From assembly GCF_004798965.1 (NCBI RefSeq), contig NZ_SDSD01000001.1:558001-622000 (forward strand): DNA of 64,000 bases, given 5' to 3'. Shown here piece after piece: positions 48,331 through 56,027 of the stretch. Position numbers and translations under genes: made by a program. The stretch comes from Onishia niordana. Lineage in GTDB: Bacteria > Pseudomonadota > Gammaproteobacteria > Pseudomonadales > Halomonadaceae. Position 1 is the stretch's first letter. Every line of letters begins with the position of its first letter. Below the pieces are notes generated by a model. The model did no database searches, was not told the origin of the DNA, and was given only the letters and a program-made list of their open reading frames with translations.

Positions 48331-48402
48331 GCCTAACGCCGCGCTCTGCGGCAAATTTTGAACGTAGCGGCAAATTTGTCCGAGAGCAGCGCCTTGTTAG
48401 GC
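48331..48402 (-). other. attC1 (cassette recombination site)
   Basis: On the plus strand it runs from GCCTAAC to GTTAGGC, 72 bp. GCGCTCTGCGGCAAATTT pairs with AAATTTGTCCGAGAGCAGC with unpaired bases in one arm. Ends are almost identical to attC5. Confidence 0.93.
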
Positions 48403-48445
48403 AACTCCTTGAGACGCGCCGATACGTAAACTAAATGAAACTTCC

Positions 48446-49738
48446 TCATACAACCGGGACTACCAATCCAGCCTGTAAAATAAGCGAATCTATTAATTTC
48501 GATAGCTTAGACGCGTCGTATTCGCCATTTTGCAGATCGTAGTCGGACTGATCATAGAAATGCTTTGAATAGGATTCTTTAAAATCCAAAACCCCATGCC
48601 ATGCGTCAATATCTTTTTTGAGATTACTCCATGTGACCTGCGCAGGAGGATACTGATCTAGACGGAGGTCAAGATAGCACTCAATCGCGGCGGCTCGTCC
48701 ATTGATATCCGAAATGTTCACACCTTCAGGCCCGAGAGTTTTAAACTCCAGAAATTCCTCAATGTCAGGAAGAAGCATCGCTCTCATATTGGCAGGAGGG
48801 TTCAGCTTTTCTAGCTTACGGAAAGCGTCAACACCCTCTGCGTCGTTATCGAAAACGAATAAGACCTGATTGAGCACCTCGATTCGTAAAAGTCCTTCTG
48901 CAAATTTCACGAGGTTCCCGGTTCCCCAGAAAGGGTGGCGCTCCTCAACATCCACAAAATTGAAAAAATCGGCCACGTCCGGACGTAGTACATCAAGTGC
49001 CCGTCGGATGATGCGGGCGTCCGATGTACCCTCGGTTGCGATCAGAACTTTTTGCCTTTGCCGCGCTCCGGCTAAGAAGGCATCGCGATGAACCCAGCCG
49101 GCATGGACAATGGGGCCAAACGCCCATGAAACCTCAATCTCTGCATTTTCCTCATGCTGCGCAAAGACTTGAAGCATTGATTCCGCGCTTAGGATACAAA
49201 CACTCGCAGAAAGATAACTTGCTTCGGACCAATACAGATCAGAATCTCCGTACCCAGGAATTCGATAAAATAAGTCGATATCAGTGGCAAAACGTCCCCT
49301 GGAAACCTTGTCTCGGTCCGGCGTATCGTACTCGATATAGTCGTTTTTCAATTCTCGGAGCGGATAGCGACATGCCAAACTGCAGAATTCTTCGAACGTG
49401 AGAAATTCTTGTTTCGATCCGTCTACATCAATCTCCCTAGAAATTTCCTCTGCTTCTGCAACCACCGCTTGGTACTCAGCGCGTGCAGCCTCAAGTGTAA
49501 ACCCTAGTAAATTTAGACGAGTCAATACCCGGGATAGAGTTCTAGAAAAGACCTCTTCAGCTTCATCAAGCTCATACTTTTCGTCTGGGTTTTCCTCGTA
49601 ATATTCGTAATTTATTGTTTTAGACTTTCCCCGCTTTAAGTCGCCATCCTGAAATAGAAAACCATAATCTATACCTATATGATTTTTAGAATATGAAAGC
49701 GAAATGTCTCCAAGGCATAGCTCTATCGAAGTTCCCAT
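48446..49738 (-). CDS. Cassette 1: HEPN/Toprim-associated protein
   Basis: A 430-residue protein in two parts. Residues 1-190 form the HEPN/Toprim-associated N-terminal domain (start MGTSIELCLGDISLSYSKNH, then long acidic helices). Residues 230-330 are a Toprim fold: Glu236 in IATEGTSDARII and the acidic pair Asp297/Asp299 in FVFDNDAEG bind metal in nucleases and primases. A C-terminal helical part of about 90 residues follows. Proteins of this type are found as lone effectors in phage defence or with ATPases. The gene is the first of the array behind a likely promoter. Confidence 0.82.
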   Translation of the reverse strand: MGTSIELCLGDISLSYSKNHIGIDYGFLFQDGDLKRGKSKTINYEYYEENPDEKYELDEAEEVFSRTLSRVLTRLNLLGFTLEAARAEYQAVVAEAEEISREIDVDGSKQEFLTFEEFCSLACRYPLRELKNDYIEYDTPDRDKVSRGRFATDIDLFYRIPGYGDSDLYWSEASYLSASVCILSAESMLQVFAQHEENAEIEVSWAFGPIVHAGWVHRDAFLAGARQRQKVLIATEGTSDARIIRRALDVLRPDVADFFNFVDVEERHPFWGTGNLVKFAEGLLRIEVLNQVLFVFDNDAEGVDAFRKLEKLNPPANMRAMLLPDIEEFLEFKTLGPEGVNISDINGRAAAIECYLDLRLDQYPPAQVTWSNLKKDIDAWHGVLDFKESYSKHFYDQSDYDLQNGEYDASKLSKLIDSLILQAGLVVPVV

Positions 49739-49790
49739 TTAACTTGCCTTCTCATTAAAAATCGTCTCATCGCGGACTATTTGCCGTACT

Positions 49791-49797
49791 GCCTAAC
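49791..49797 (-). other. Lone core site at the array border (attI-like or remnant attC)
   Basis: GCCTAAC on the plus strand is GTTAGGC on the minus strand, the sequence cut by integron integrases. The matching second core and palindrome of an attC were not seen beyond it. It may be the attI side or what is left after loss of an upstream cassette. Confidence 0.55.
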
Positions 49798-49801
49798 AGT
49801 G

Positions 49802-49807
49802 ATTATA
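49802..49807 (-). promoter_or_regulatory. Perfect TATAAT -10 element at the head of the array
   Basis: On the minus strand TTTCTGTATAATCACTGTTAGG contains TATAAT. The position that a -35 box would occupy has only weak matches (TTCAAG with a long spacer), so activation may be needed. Transcription would start near the core site and run into cassette 1. Confidence 0.55.
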
Positions 49808-49813
49808 CAGAAA

Positions 49814-49863
49814 GCTCGTTTATTGACTTGAACGACCTGGCGCGTTCAAGTCAATAAACGAGC
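49814..49863. repeat. Perfect 21-bp inverted repeat next to the array promoter
   Basis: The left arm (49814-49834) and right arm (49843-49863) are exact inverse complements with an 8-bp loop. Each arm begins or ends with GCTCGTTTATTGACTTGAAC-type sequence and contains TTGACT. It lies directly upstream of the TATAAT of the cassette array. It could be an operator, a strong hairpin that isolates the array, or a mobile-element scar. Confidence 0.85.
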
Positions 49864-50483
49864 GCGCCGCCCCCAGCCTAACCCATTGATAAAAAAGACT
49901 TCTAAAAATAGCTTGGCTACCTATGCAGAATTCGCGTGCCTGCGCGTTTTGCCAGATCCAATAATACTGTATAGAAACCCATACGCTCGGGCACCAACAC
50001 ATGGACATGCAAAGCAGCCCAAAGCTGATGGGTCGTGAGAAGGCAACCATGCGCCTAAAACGAGACTGTCGACACACCGAGAAAAGCGAATGCTACGGAA
50101 TGTGCTATTCCATTCGCTTCCAGGGGTGCGCCAGCATGGGGGCAACGGGATGAAGTGTGGCGATATTCACGCTACCGCCCCTACCTGAGCATGCTGCAAT
50201 GGCGTCCTGCCATTCATGCGGTAGTCTCTGCATCCTGCATACTCAGTATTCAGTTTAACCGTCTTGGCGGCCCTGAATGGCTAGCGTATTCATTCGTGGC
50301 GATGGATGCAAAACGGCAATGAGCTGAAAAGCGGGCTTGGCCTGGCAACTTAATCGTCGAGCGAGAGTGGTATTTTGTAGTAACACTGATGAATAAGGCC
50401 TTTAGGGCGAAGTGAGCGCTCCCCAACAGGACTATTTACCTGATATACGCCAAAACCGGTACCTACCCAAATTCAGAACCAAA
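49864..50483. other. Region without a recognisable gene beside the array
   Basis: More than 600 bp with no convincing coding sequence and no trace of an integron integrase. A bulged hairpin (50085-50118) is present. The region may be the decayed remains of a former mobile segment, but no known transposase or recombinase fragment was identified. Confidence 0.5.
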
Positions 50484-50510
50484 AAAAGTGCGGTGTTGAG
50501 CCGCACTTTT
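50484..50510 (-). terminator. Terminator of the permease-hydrolase operon
   Basis: AAAAGTGCGG and CCGCACTTTT form a perfect 10-bp stem around TGTTGAG. On the minus strand it is followed by a run of T residues and stands about 25 bp after the hydrolase stop codon. Confidence 0.88.
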
Positions 50511-50535
50511 CTGTGAAGACTAACGTCTGGACAGT

Positions 50536-51423
50536 TTATCGCTCTCGATTCCATTTGCGGGGATCAATACGGCCTTCATACATCGGTAATTCCAACACCG
50601 GGTCCTCATTCCGGCACTGGGACCACATGCGATTAAAGCCTGCGGTGCCGAAGGTCCGCACGCGTTCCACCTCATCCAGGTTGAGCACATCGGTGAGGAT
50701 TCCCGAGGTGGCGCCGGGCATTTGCGAGCGCACATGGCCTTCGGGATCCACAATCAGGCTCTGCCCTTCGCCCGAGGGCGTGGCCGAATTGACGCTGACC
50801 ATAAACACCTGGTTGAAGATGGCGTTAGCCTGCACCAATACCAGTTCCTGGGCGCGGTCACTGGTCGAGGTAGCGACCTGATTGATGATCACGTCCGCCC
50901 CCAACCAGGCTAATTGCCGCACCACTTCCGGAAACCAGATGTCATAGCAAATGGCCAGGCCTATCCGGCCGATCCCGGGAACATCAAACACCTCAAAGCT
51001 ATTGCCCGGCTGAAACGGCTCATAGGGCCGCCAGGGGAAGCACTTGCGATAGGCGGCTACTCGTTCGCCCTCAGGCGAATACACCGGTGCGGTGTTGTAC
51101 AAATGGCCGTCGTCGCCTCGCTCGCAGACGGTGCCCGGCAACAGCCAGATGCTCAGATTCCGGGCGATGCGCGACAAGTGCTGATGGCGAAGGCCATCGA
51201 TCGGTTCGGCGGCCGCCTCCAACTGTGCTCTGCGCTGTTCAGGCGTGCCACTGGCAGCGCATAGGTAGAACTCCGGGTACACCACCATGCGTGGCTGATC
51301 AAACTCAGCACCGAAGTCGCTCAGGTAGTCGGCAAGTTCCGCCTCGAAGTCGCGCAGCTCGGCATCCGTGCCTGGCTGTCGTGAGGCTTCCTGAACGACC
51401 AGAATGGGCAAGTATCTGGGCAT
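50536..51423 (-). CDS. Carbon-nitrogen hydrolase (nitrilase superfamily)
   Basis: A 295-residue amidohydrolase of the nitrilase superfamily. The catalytic triad is seen as Glu51 (VVYPEFYL), Lys127 (AAYRKCFPW) and Cys159 (LAICYDIWFPE). It cleaves C-N bonds of amides such as carbamoyl-putrescine or short-chain amides, acting in the cytoplasm. The start at 51423 has GGAGG 5 bp upstream and directly follows the permease gene. The partner permease resembles polyamine importers, so an amine or amide derived from putrescine is a reasonable but unproven substrate. Confidence 0.85.
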   Translation of the reverse strand: MPRYLPILVVQEASRQPGTDAELRDFEAELADYLSDFGAEFDQPRMVVYPEFYLCAASGTPEQRRAQLEAAAEPIDGLRHQHLSRIARNLSIWLLPGTVCERGDDGHLYNTAPVYSPEGERVAAYRKCFPWRPYEPFQPGNSFEVFDVPGIGRIGLAICYDIWFPEVVRQLAWLGADVIINQVATSTSDRAQELVLVQANAIFNQVFMVSVNSATPSGEGQSLIVDPEGHVRSQMPGATSGILTDVLNLDEVERVRTFGTAGFNRMWSQCRNEDPVLELPMYEGRIDPRKWNRER

Positions 51424-51434
51424 GTCAGCCTCCA

Positions 51435-52823
51435 TTAGCGATGCGCTTCAGCCGAGGCAGTCGCCGGCTCAGACTCAGACTCGGAATCGGATTCATCGAA
51501 GGCCACTTCCGGCGGTTCACGGCGGAAGAAACGGGTCAGGTAGGCCAACTGAGACACACCGATCAGTAGCCAGATCAGGCCCAGGAACACCGCGTTGATA
51601 TCCAGCTTGCTCATCAGCCACAGGTTGACCATGGCACCGATCAGCGGCACGACAACGCCCTTAAAGACGCCGTAGCGACGCTTGGCATCCGCATCCTTGC
51701 TCACAAGGAAGATCACCGAGAGGTTGACCATGGTGAAGGCAATGAAGGCGCCAAAGTTAATGAACGAGGCGGCTGACAGCACGTCCATGAACAGGGCGAT
51801 AACACCGATGCCGCCGGTCAGTACGATGCTGAAGACAGGTGTATGAAACCGCGGATGCAGGGCACCAAACAGCTTGCGCGGCAGCACGGCGTCGCGCCCC
51901 ATGGCGTACAGCAGGCGTGATGCACTGGCCTGTGCCGCCAAGCCCGAGGTGAACTGCGCCAGCACCATTCCGGCCAGGAAGATGGCCCCGAACAGGTCTG
52001 CGCCAATCATCCTGGCGATCTCGAAGGCGGCTGAATCAGGTTCGGCGAAATCGCTGCCGGGATGCGCGAGCTGGGTGGTGTAGCCCACCAGCACGTAGAT
52101 ACCACCCCCGATCAGGGCGGTGAGCATAATCGCCCGGGGAATGTTGCGCTTGGGCTCGATGGTCTCTTCGGTCAGCGTGGTAACGGCGTCAAAGCCCAGG
52201 AAGGAGTAAGCTGCTACGGCTGAAGCGGCGGCAATGGTGGTAAAGCCGGAATCCTCGCCGATGAACGGTGCCAGGCTGAACAGGGCATCGGTGCCGCCGG
52301 TCGAGAACACATGACGAACAGACAGCAGCACGAAGAAGCCGATGACCAAGATCTGGAACACCATCAGCAGCGAGTTCACCTTCGATGCCATCTTGATGCC
52401 ATAGATATTCAGGAAGGTGGTGATGCCGATAAAGCCCAGCAAGAACGCCCAGCTAGGCACCTCGGGGAAGCGCGCGTTCAGGTAGGCGGCGCCGATCAGC
52501 CAGATCACCATCGGCAAGAAGAAGTAGTCCAGCAGCACGCTCCAGCCCACCAGGAAGCCGACGCGTGAGTCGATGGCCCGGCGTGCATAGGTATAGGCAG
52601 AGCCCGATACCGGATAGGTCCGCGCCATGATGCCGTAGCTATAGGCGGTAAACAGCATCGCCACGGTGGTGATGAGATACGCTGTGGGTACGGCGCCATG
52701 GCTGACGCTGGCGATGACACCGAAGGTCCCCAGCACGATCAGTGGCGTCATGTACGCAAGGCCAAACAGCACCACGGCCTTCAGCGATAGGGTTCTTTCA
52801 AGTTTGATATTGTTGTCGTTCAT
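51435..52823 (-). CDS. APC-family amino acid/polyamine permease (PuuP-like)
   Basis: A 462-residue inner-membrane importer with 12 helices. The N-terminus LERTLSLKAVVLFGLAYMTP and the SGSAYTYARRAIDSRVGFLVGWSVLLDYFF segment are typical of the APC superfamily and close to putrescine importer PuuP. FLGFDAVTTLTEETIEP is in the substrate helix region. The C-terminal tail is acidic (ESDSESESEPATASAE). GGAGACGAAGC lies before the ATG at 52823. It is divergent from a LuxR-type gene that may control it, and it is followed directly by the hydrolase. Confidence 0.9.
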   Translation of the reverse strand: MNDNNIKLERTLSLKAVVLFGLAYMTPLIVLGTFGVIASVSHGAVPTAYLITTVAMLFTAYSYGIMARTYPVSGSAYTYARRAIDSRVGFLVGWSVLLDYFFLPMVIWLIGAAYLNARFPEVPSWAFLLGFIGITTFLNIYGIKMASKVNSLLMVFQILVIGFFVLLSVRHVFSTGGTDALFSLAPFIGEDSGFTTIAAASAVAAYSFLGFDAVTTLTEETIEPKRNIPRAIMLTALIGGGIYVLVGYTTQLAHPGSDFAEPDSAAFEIARMIGADLFGAIFLAGMVLAQFTSGLAAQASASRLLYAMGRDAVLPRKLFGALHPRFHTPVFSIVLTGGIGVIALFMDVLSAASFINFGAFIAFTMVNLSVIFLVSKDADAKRRYGVFKGVVVPLIGAMVNLWLMSKLDINAVFLGLIWLLIGVSQLAYLTRFFRREPPEVAFDESDSESESEPATASAEAHR

Positions 52824-53059
52824 GCTTCGTCTCCAGGACACGTTGACATCGGCGCCGAGCAAATGCCCGGCCAGTGCAACAAAATGGATGGCGGTGCCTG
52901 GTCTCATATTCTGAGCGGCACAGCCACGCAGCCACCGGCATTGGAATCGCCCGGCTAGACTGCGACGCGTTGCTAGCAACACGACCTAGAACCGTATGAT
53001 CCGGCCTTCGGAGCGTATATAACCCCAGCGTGGTATGTGGTCTTGGACATGAGGGATTG

Positions 53060-53857
53060 GTGACACACAGCGACTATGACGAGGCGTTGGGCAAGACCAT
53101 CAAGGCCTTGGCCACGCCAGAGCTACCCCGACGTTTTGCCCGACTGGTGGAAGGCCTGGCGGCATTCGACAACCTGATCATCATTGCCTACCACGGCGAG
53201 CACCGGCCGGCGGTGCTCTATCGGGAGTACACCGACCCCGTTGTCTATCTACCGATGGATAGCCAGTATCTCGGTGGAGCCTACCTGTTGGACCCTTTCT
53301 ACCGCGAGCACCTCAAGGGCAAGGTGCGGGGAATACGGCGGCTGGTGGACGTGGCACCGGATCATTTCCGGCGCACGCATTACTATAACAACTATTACAA
53401 GCAGACCACGCTGCTCGACGAGGTGGCAGTTTTTGCCAGCATTTCCGAGAGTATTACGCTGACCGCCTGTTTCGGTAGAGACCGCTCCAGCGGGACAGCT
53501 TTTGGCAAGCACGAGGTCCAGGCCCTTCACGAGAACGAGATGGCCCTTAGCGCATTGCTGGAAATGCACTGGCGTGACTATCAACCCGAGAGTCTCGCTG
53601 ATGCAGCCCCCGCCCCACTGGAAGAACGGCTGCGTGAAGCCCTGAAGCAGGACCATGACATCGGCCTTAGCCCACGCCAGGCCGAAGTGGCGCTACTGAT
53701 ACTGCGTGGCCACTCATCGCTATCCATCAGTCTCCACTTGGAGATCAGCCTCCAAACGGTAAAGGTCTTCCGCCGCCAGCTCTACGCCAAGTGCGGCATA
53801 TCCTCTCAGGCTGAGCTCTTCGCGCTGTTAATGCCCTTGTTCTCACGACTGGCCTGA
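53060..53857 (+). CDS. LuxR-type transcription regulator
   Basis: A 265-residue protein with an N-terminal ligand or PAS-like region and a C-terminal helix-turn-helix of LuxR type (LSPRQAEVALLILRGHSSLSI ... LQTVKVFRRQLYAKCGISSQ). The region between the divergent APC permease gene and this gene (52824-53059) should hold both promoters, so it probably controls the permease-hydrolase pair. I prefer the GTG at 53060 because GAGGG precedes it; TTG 53057 and GTG 53030 are possible. It lacks the usual autoinducer-binding Trp/Tyr signature that I would look for, so the signal is unknown. Confidence 0.85.
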   Translation: MTHSDYDEALGKTIKALATPELPRRFARLVEGLAAFDNLIIIAYHGEHRPAVLYREYTDPVVYLPMDSQYLGGAYLLDPFYREHLKGKVRGIRRLVDVAPDHFRRTHYYNNYYKQTTLLDEVAVFASISESITLTACFGRDRSSGTAFGKHEVQALHENEMALSALLEMHWRDYQPESLADAAPAPLEERLREALKQDHDIGLSPRQAEVALLILRGHSSLSISLHLEISLQTVKVFRRQLYAKCGISSQAELFALLMPLFSRLA

Positions 53858-53965
53858 CACTACCGAGTACCAGGCCAAGGCGCTGCAGGATCGTTCAAGA
53901 CCACTCCCTCGACGCTCGCTAGCCTATGAAATCAACTAACAACCGGCTATCGATGAGGCAGAGAG

Positions 53966-54571
53966 ATGGAAATCGTCTTGTACGCGTTCACCGTGATGTA
54001 CACGCCTGGCCCTGTGAACCTGATGGGTTTGAACGCGGGGCTTTCCTCACCACTGCGCGACACCTACGGCTTCTTCGTCGGCGTGGCGTTGGCGATTTTC
54101 TGCTGGTTCGCCTTGATCGGCTTTGCGGGCCAGCTTTTGGTCGTGCAAGACCTGATTCCCTATGTCGCGCTGGCGGGTAGTGCCTATATTCTCTACTTGG
54201 CATACAAGGTGTTTACGTCGAAACCAGCAGCCGCTGACGACAATAGCCAAGCAGCCCCAAACCGATTGAGCTTCAGTAACGGGCTTTTCATGCAGTTGCT
54301 GAATCCCAAGAACTCACTTGTCGTCATACCGATAACGACGGTCATGTTCCCCGGCCGAGACATTACCGGTATCGCATTAATCAGTTGTTCGGCGCTGATT
54401 GCGCTCGGAGGCGGCGGTGCGCCTACGCTCTACTTCTTGGCAGGCAAAGTCGTTGGCAAGCGAATTCATCAGCCGCGATACTTGCGTGCCTGCAACCGGG
54501 TCATGGCGCTGCTGCTTGTCGTTGTCGCCGTCATGATGCTCGTCGATTATGTTCTCGTGCCGTTGCTCTGA
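53966..54571 (+). CDS. LysE/RhtB-family amino acid exporter
   Basis: A 201-residue inner-membrane exporter with six helices. VMYTPGPVNLMGLNAGLS near the N-terminus is the LysE-family TPGP signature, and NGLFMQLLNPKN occurs in the middle. It exports amino acids or their derivatives. An AraC-type gene follows 11 bp later and probably belongs to the same unit. The substrate is unknown. Confidence 0.9.
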   Translation: MEIVLYAFTVMYTPGPVNLMGLNAGLSSPLRDTYGFFVGVALAIFCWFALIGFAGQLLVVQDLIPYVALAGSAYILYLAYKVFTSKPAAADDNSQAAPNRLSFSNGLFMQLLNPKNSLVVIPITTVMFPGRDITGIALISCSALIALGGGGAPTLYFLAGKVVGKRIHQPRYLRACNRVMALLLVVVAVMMLVDYVLVPLL

Positions 54572-54582
54572 GTGGAGTCACC

Positions 54583-55437
54583 ATGAGCGAGATGAATGCC
54601 GATTGGTGCTTTGTGGCGCCGCCAACGCGAATCGAGCGCCTGGAGGCACGCTTTCAGGGCCATGCCTACACAACGCACCGCCACGATACCTTCGCCATTG
54701 GCATCACGCTAAGCGGCGTGCAGAGCTTTCATTATCGCCGCGACTATCGGCACAGCCTGCCCGGTACCGTGATGGTGATTCACCCGGACGAGGCCCACGA
54801 TGGCCATGCCGGTGACGCCCGTGGCTTTCACTACCGGATGCTCTACGTCACTCCAGCCCTCATCCAAGACGCGCTAGGTGGCAGAACGCTTCCTCATATC
54901 ACCGGTGGCCTGTCTACAGCCCCGTCCTTGCAGCGCGCCGTACGCTTCCTGCTGACATCCATCGAGGCGCCCTTGGACGCGCTCGAAGAGGCAGCCGGCA
55001 TCGCGGAATTGGCCAGAGTACTAGAAGCCAATAGCGATACTCGGCTCGCTCACCCGAGAACGGCACCCGACATGCGTGCGGCCAATCTGGCTCGGGCCTA
55101 TCTCGATGCGCACCATCATGAAGGCGTATCGCTGGACGACCTTGAGCGGGTAACGGGTCAGGAACGTTGGACACTCTCCCGCGACTTTCGCGCGTTGTTT
55201 GGCACCAGCCCCTATCGCTATCTCACGCTACGCCGGCTGGATCTTGTCAGGCAGCGCATTGCCGCTGGCGTCAGCCTGAGCGAGGCCGCGCTCTCGGCAG
55301 GCTTTGCTGACCAAAGCCACATGACCCGCGCCTTCGGCCGTGCCTTCGGCATCACGCCCTCGCGCTGGCGTTCGTTACTTTGCCATGATGGACAACGCCG
55401 CAAGGGCCTAGCGGCAGGGAATGACGTCTACCTCTAG
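54583..55437 (+). CDS. AraC-family transcription regulator
   Basis: A 284-residue regulator. The N-terminal cupin-like arm has YTTHRHDTFAIGITLSGVQSF and a HPDEAHDG turn, which suggest binding of a small ligand. The C-terminus has two helix-turn-helix motifs, the second being LSEAALSAGFADQSHMTRAF with FGRAFGITPSRWR. GGAG precedes the ATG at 54583. It lies just downstream of the LysE-type exporter gene and most likely controls it. Confidence 0.9.
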   Translation: MSEMNADWCFVAPPTRIERLEARFQGHAYTTHRHDTFAIGITLSGVQSFHYRRDYRHSLPGTVMVIHPDEAHDGHAGDARGFHYRMLYVTPALIQDALGGRTLPHITGGLSTAPSLQRAVRFLLTSIEAPLDALEEAAGIAELARVLEANSDTRLAHPRTAPDMRAANLARAYLDAHHHEGVSLDDLERVTGQERWTLSRDFRALFGTSPYRYLTLRRLDLVRQRIAAGVSLSEAALSAGFADQSHMTRAFGRAFGITPSRWRSLLCHDGQRRKGLAAGNDVYL

Positions 55438-55529
55438 CGCCGCTTCCTTCAAGCCGCCACACCAAAGAGCGCCCCTACCCCGGCGGTTAATCCCATCGCC
55501 AAGGCGTATCGATTGTTCAAGCACAAAAA

Positions 55530-55561
55530 AAGCGGCCGTCAGACACATCTGACGGCCGCTT
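55530..55561 (-). terminator. Intrinsic terminator of the TRAP-UspA operon
   Basis: A perfect 14-bp stem (AAGCGGCCGTCAGA / TCTGACGGCCGCTT) with loop CACA. On the minus strand it is followed by seven T residues. It lies about 30 bp after the UspA gene and may also end transcripts from the plus strand. Confidence 0.92.
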
Positions 55562-55592
55562 GCCTACTGCACTTGCCTACTAACTTAACGAC

Positions 55593-56018
55593 TTAGCGAA
55601 TCACAAAGACCGAGCAACCGGCATGGCGCACCACCCGCTCGGCTGTCGAGCCGATGAAGTAGTCGGTAAATCCAGGCCGGCTGGCCATCATCAGGATGGC
55701 ATCGGCACCAATCTCCGAGGCGTATTCGAGAATCTGATCATGAGCGCTGCCTTCTCGGGTGACGATATTCATGGTGACGTTCTCCACCTGCAGCGACTCG
55801 GAGAGAGTCTGCAGTTGGGCCTGCGCCTCCTGTTGATGTTCAGCGTACTGGCTTTCCCCCAACTGAATCATTAGCGCTTCTTTGTGAACTGTAATCGGGT
55901 CCACATAGAGCAGGGTGATGCTGCCCGCGCCATCAATCAACAAGCGGGCGGACTCCCGCAACCTAGCGAGCTGCTCTTGATGAACGAGATCGACGGGGAT
56001 CAGGATGTGATTGAACAT
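55593..56018 (-). CDS. UspA-family universal stress protein
   Basis: A 141-residue protein with one Usp domain. The start MFNHILIPVDLVHQEQ and the C-terminal nucleotide loop GADAILMMASRPGFTDYFIGSTAERVVRHAGCSVFVIR, with the G-2x-G-9x-G(S/T) pattern, suggest ATP binding. It is the last gene of a TRAP transporter operon. In Halomonas elongata the TRAP genes teaABC are followed by a stress protein gene teaD, which affects transport; the same layout is seen here. Confidence 0.93.
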   Translation of the reverse strand: MFNHILIPVDLVHQEQLARLRESARLLIDGAGSITLLYVDPITVHKEALMIQLGESQYAEHQQEAQAQLQTLSESLQVENVTMNIVTREGSAHDQILEYASEIGADAILMMASRPGFTDYFIGSTAERVVRHAGCSVFVIR

Positions 56019-56027
56019 GGATTCACC

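Larger units (their letters stand above)
42905..49797 (-). mobile_element. Integron gene-cassette array without a visible integrase (CALIN-like)
   Basis: Eight unrelated genes are all on the minus strand, and at least seven intergenic gaps are filled by imperfect palindromes of 55-78 bp. These end in integron core sequences: on the plus strand each begins with a RYYYAAC-type and ends with a GTTRRRY-type site. Gene stop codons often lie inside the core site, as is usual in cassettes. The DNA is visibly AT-richer than its surroundings. On the high-coordinate side the array ends with a lone core-like GCCTAAC at 49791-49797. No tyrosine recombinase of the IntI type is found in the window, so this may be a CALIN or the distal part of a larger sedentary integron. 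Confidence 0.9.

Noticed and set aside
49820..50145. Minus-strand open frames of 74 and 85 codons beside the array.
   Set aside because: They overlap each other, have no ribosome site or recognisable family, and one runs into the 21-bp repeat; probably chance frames.
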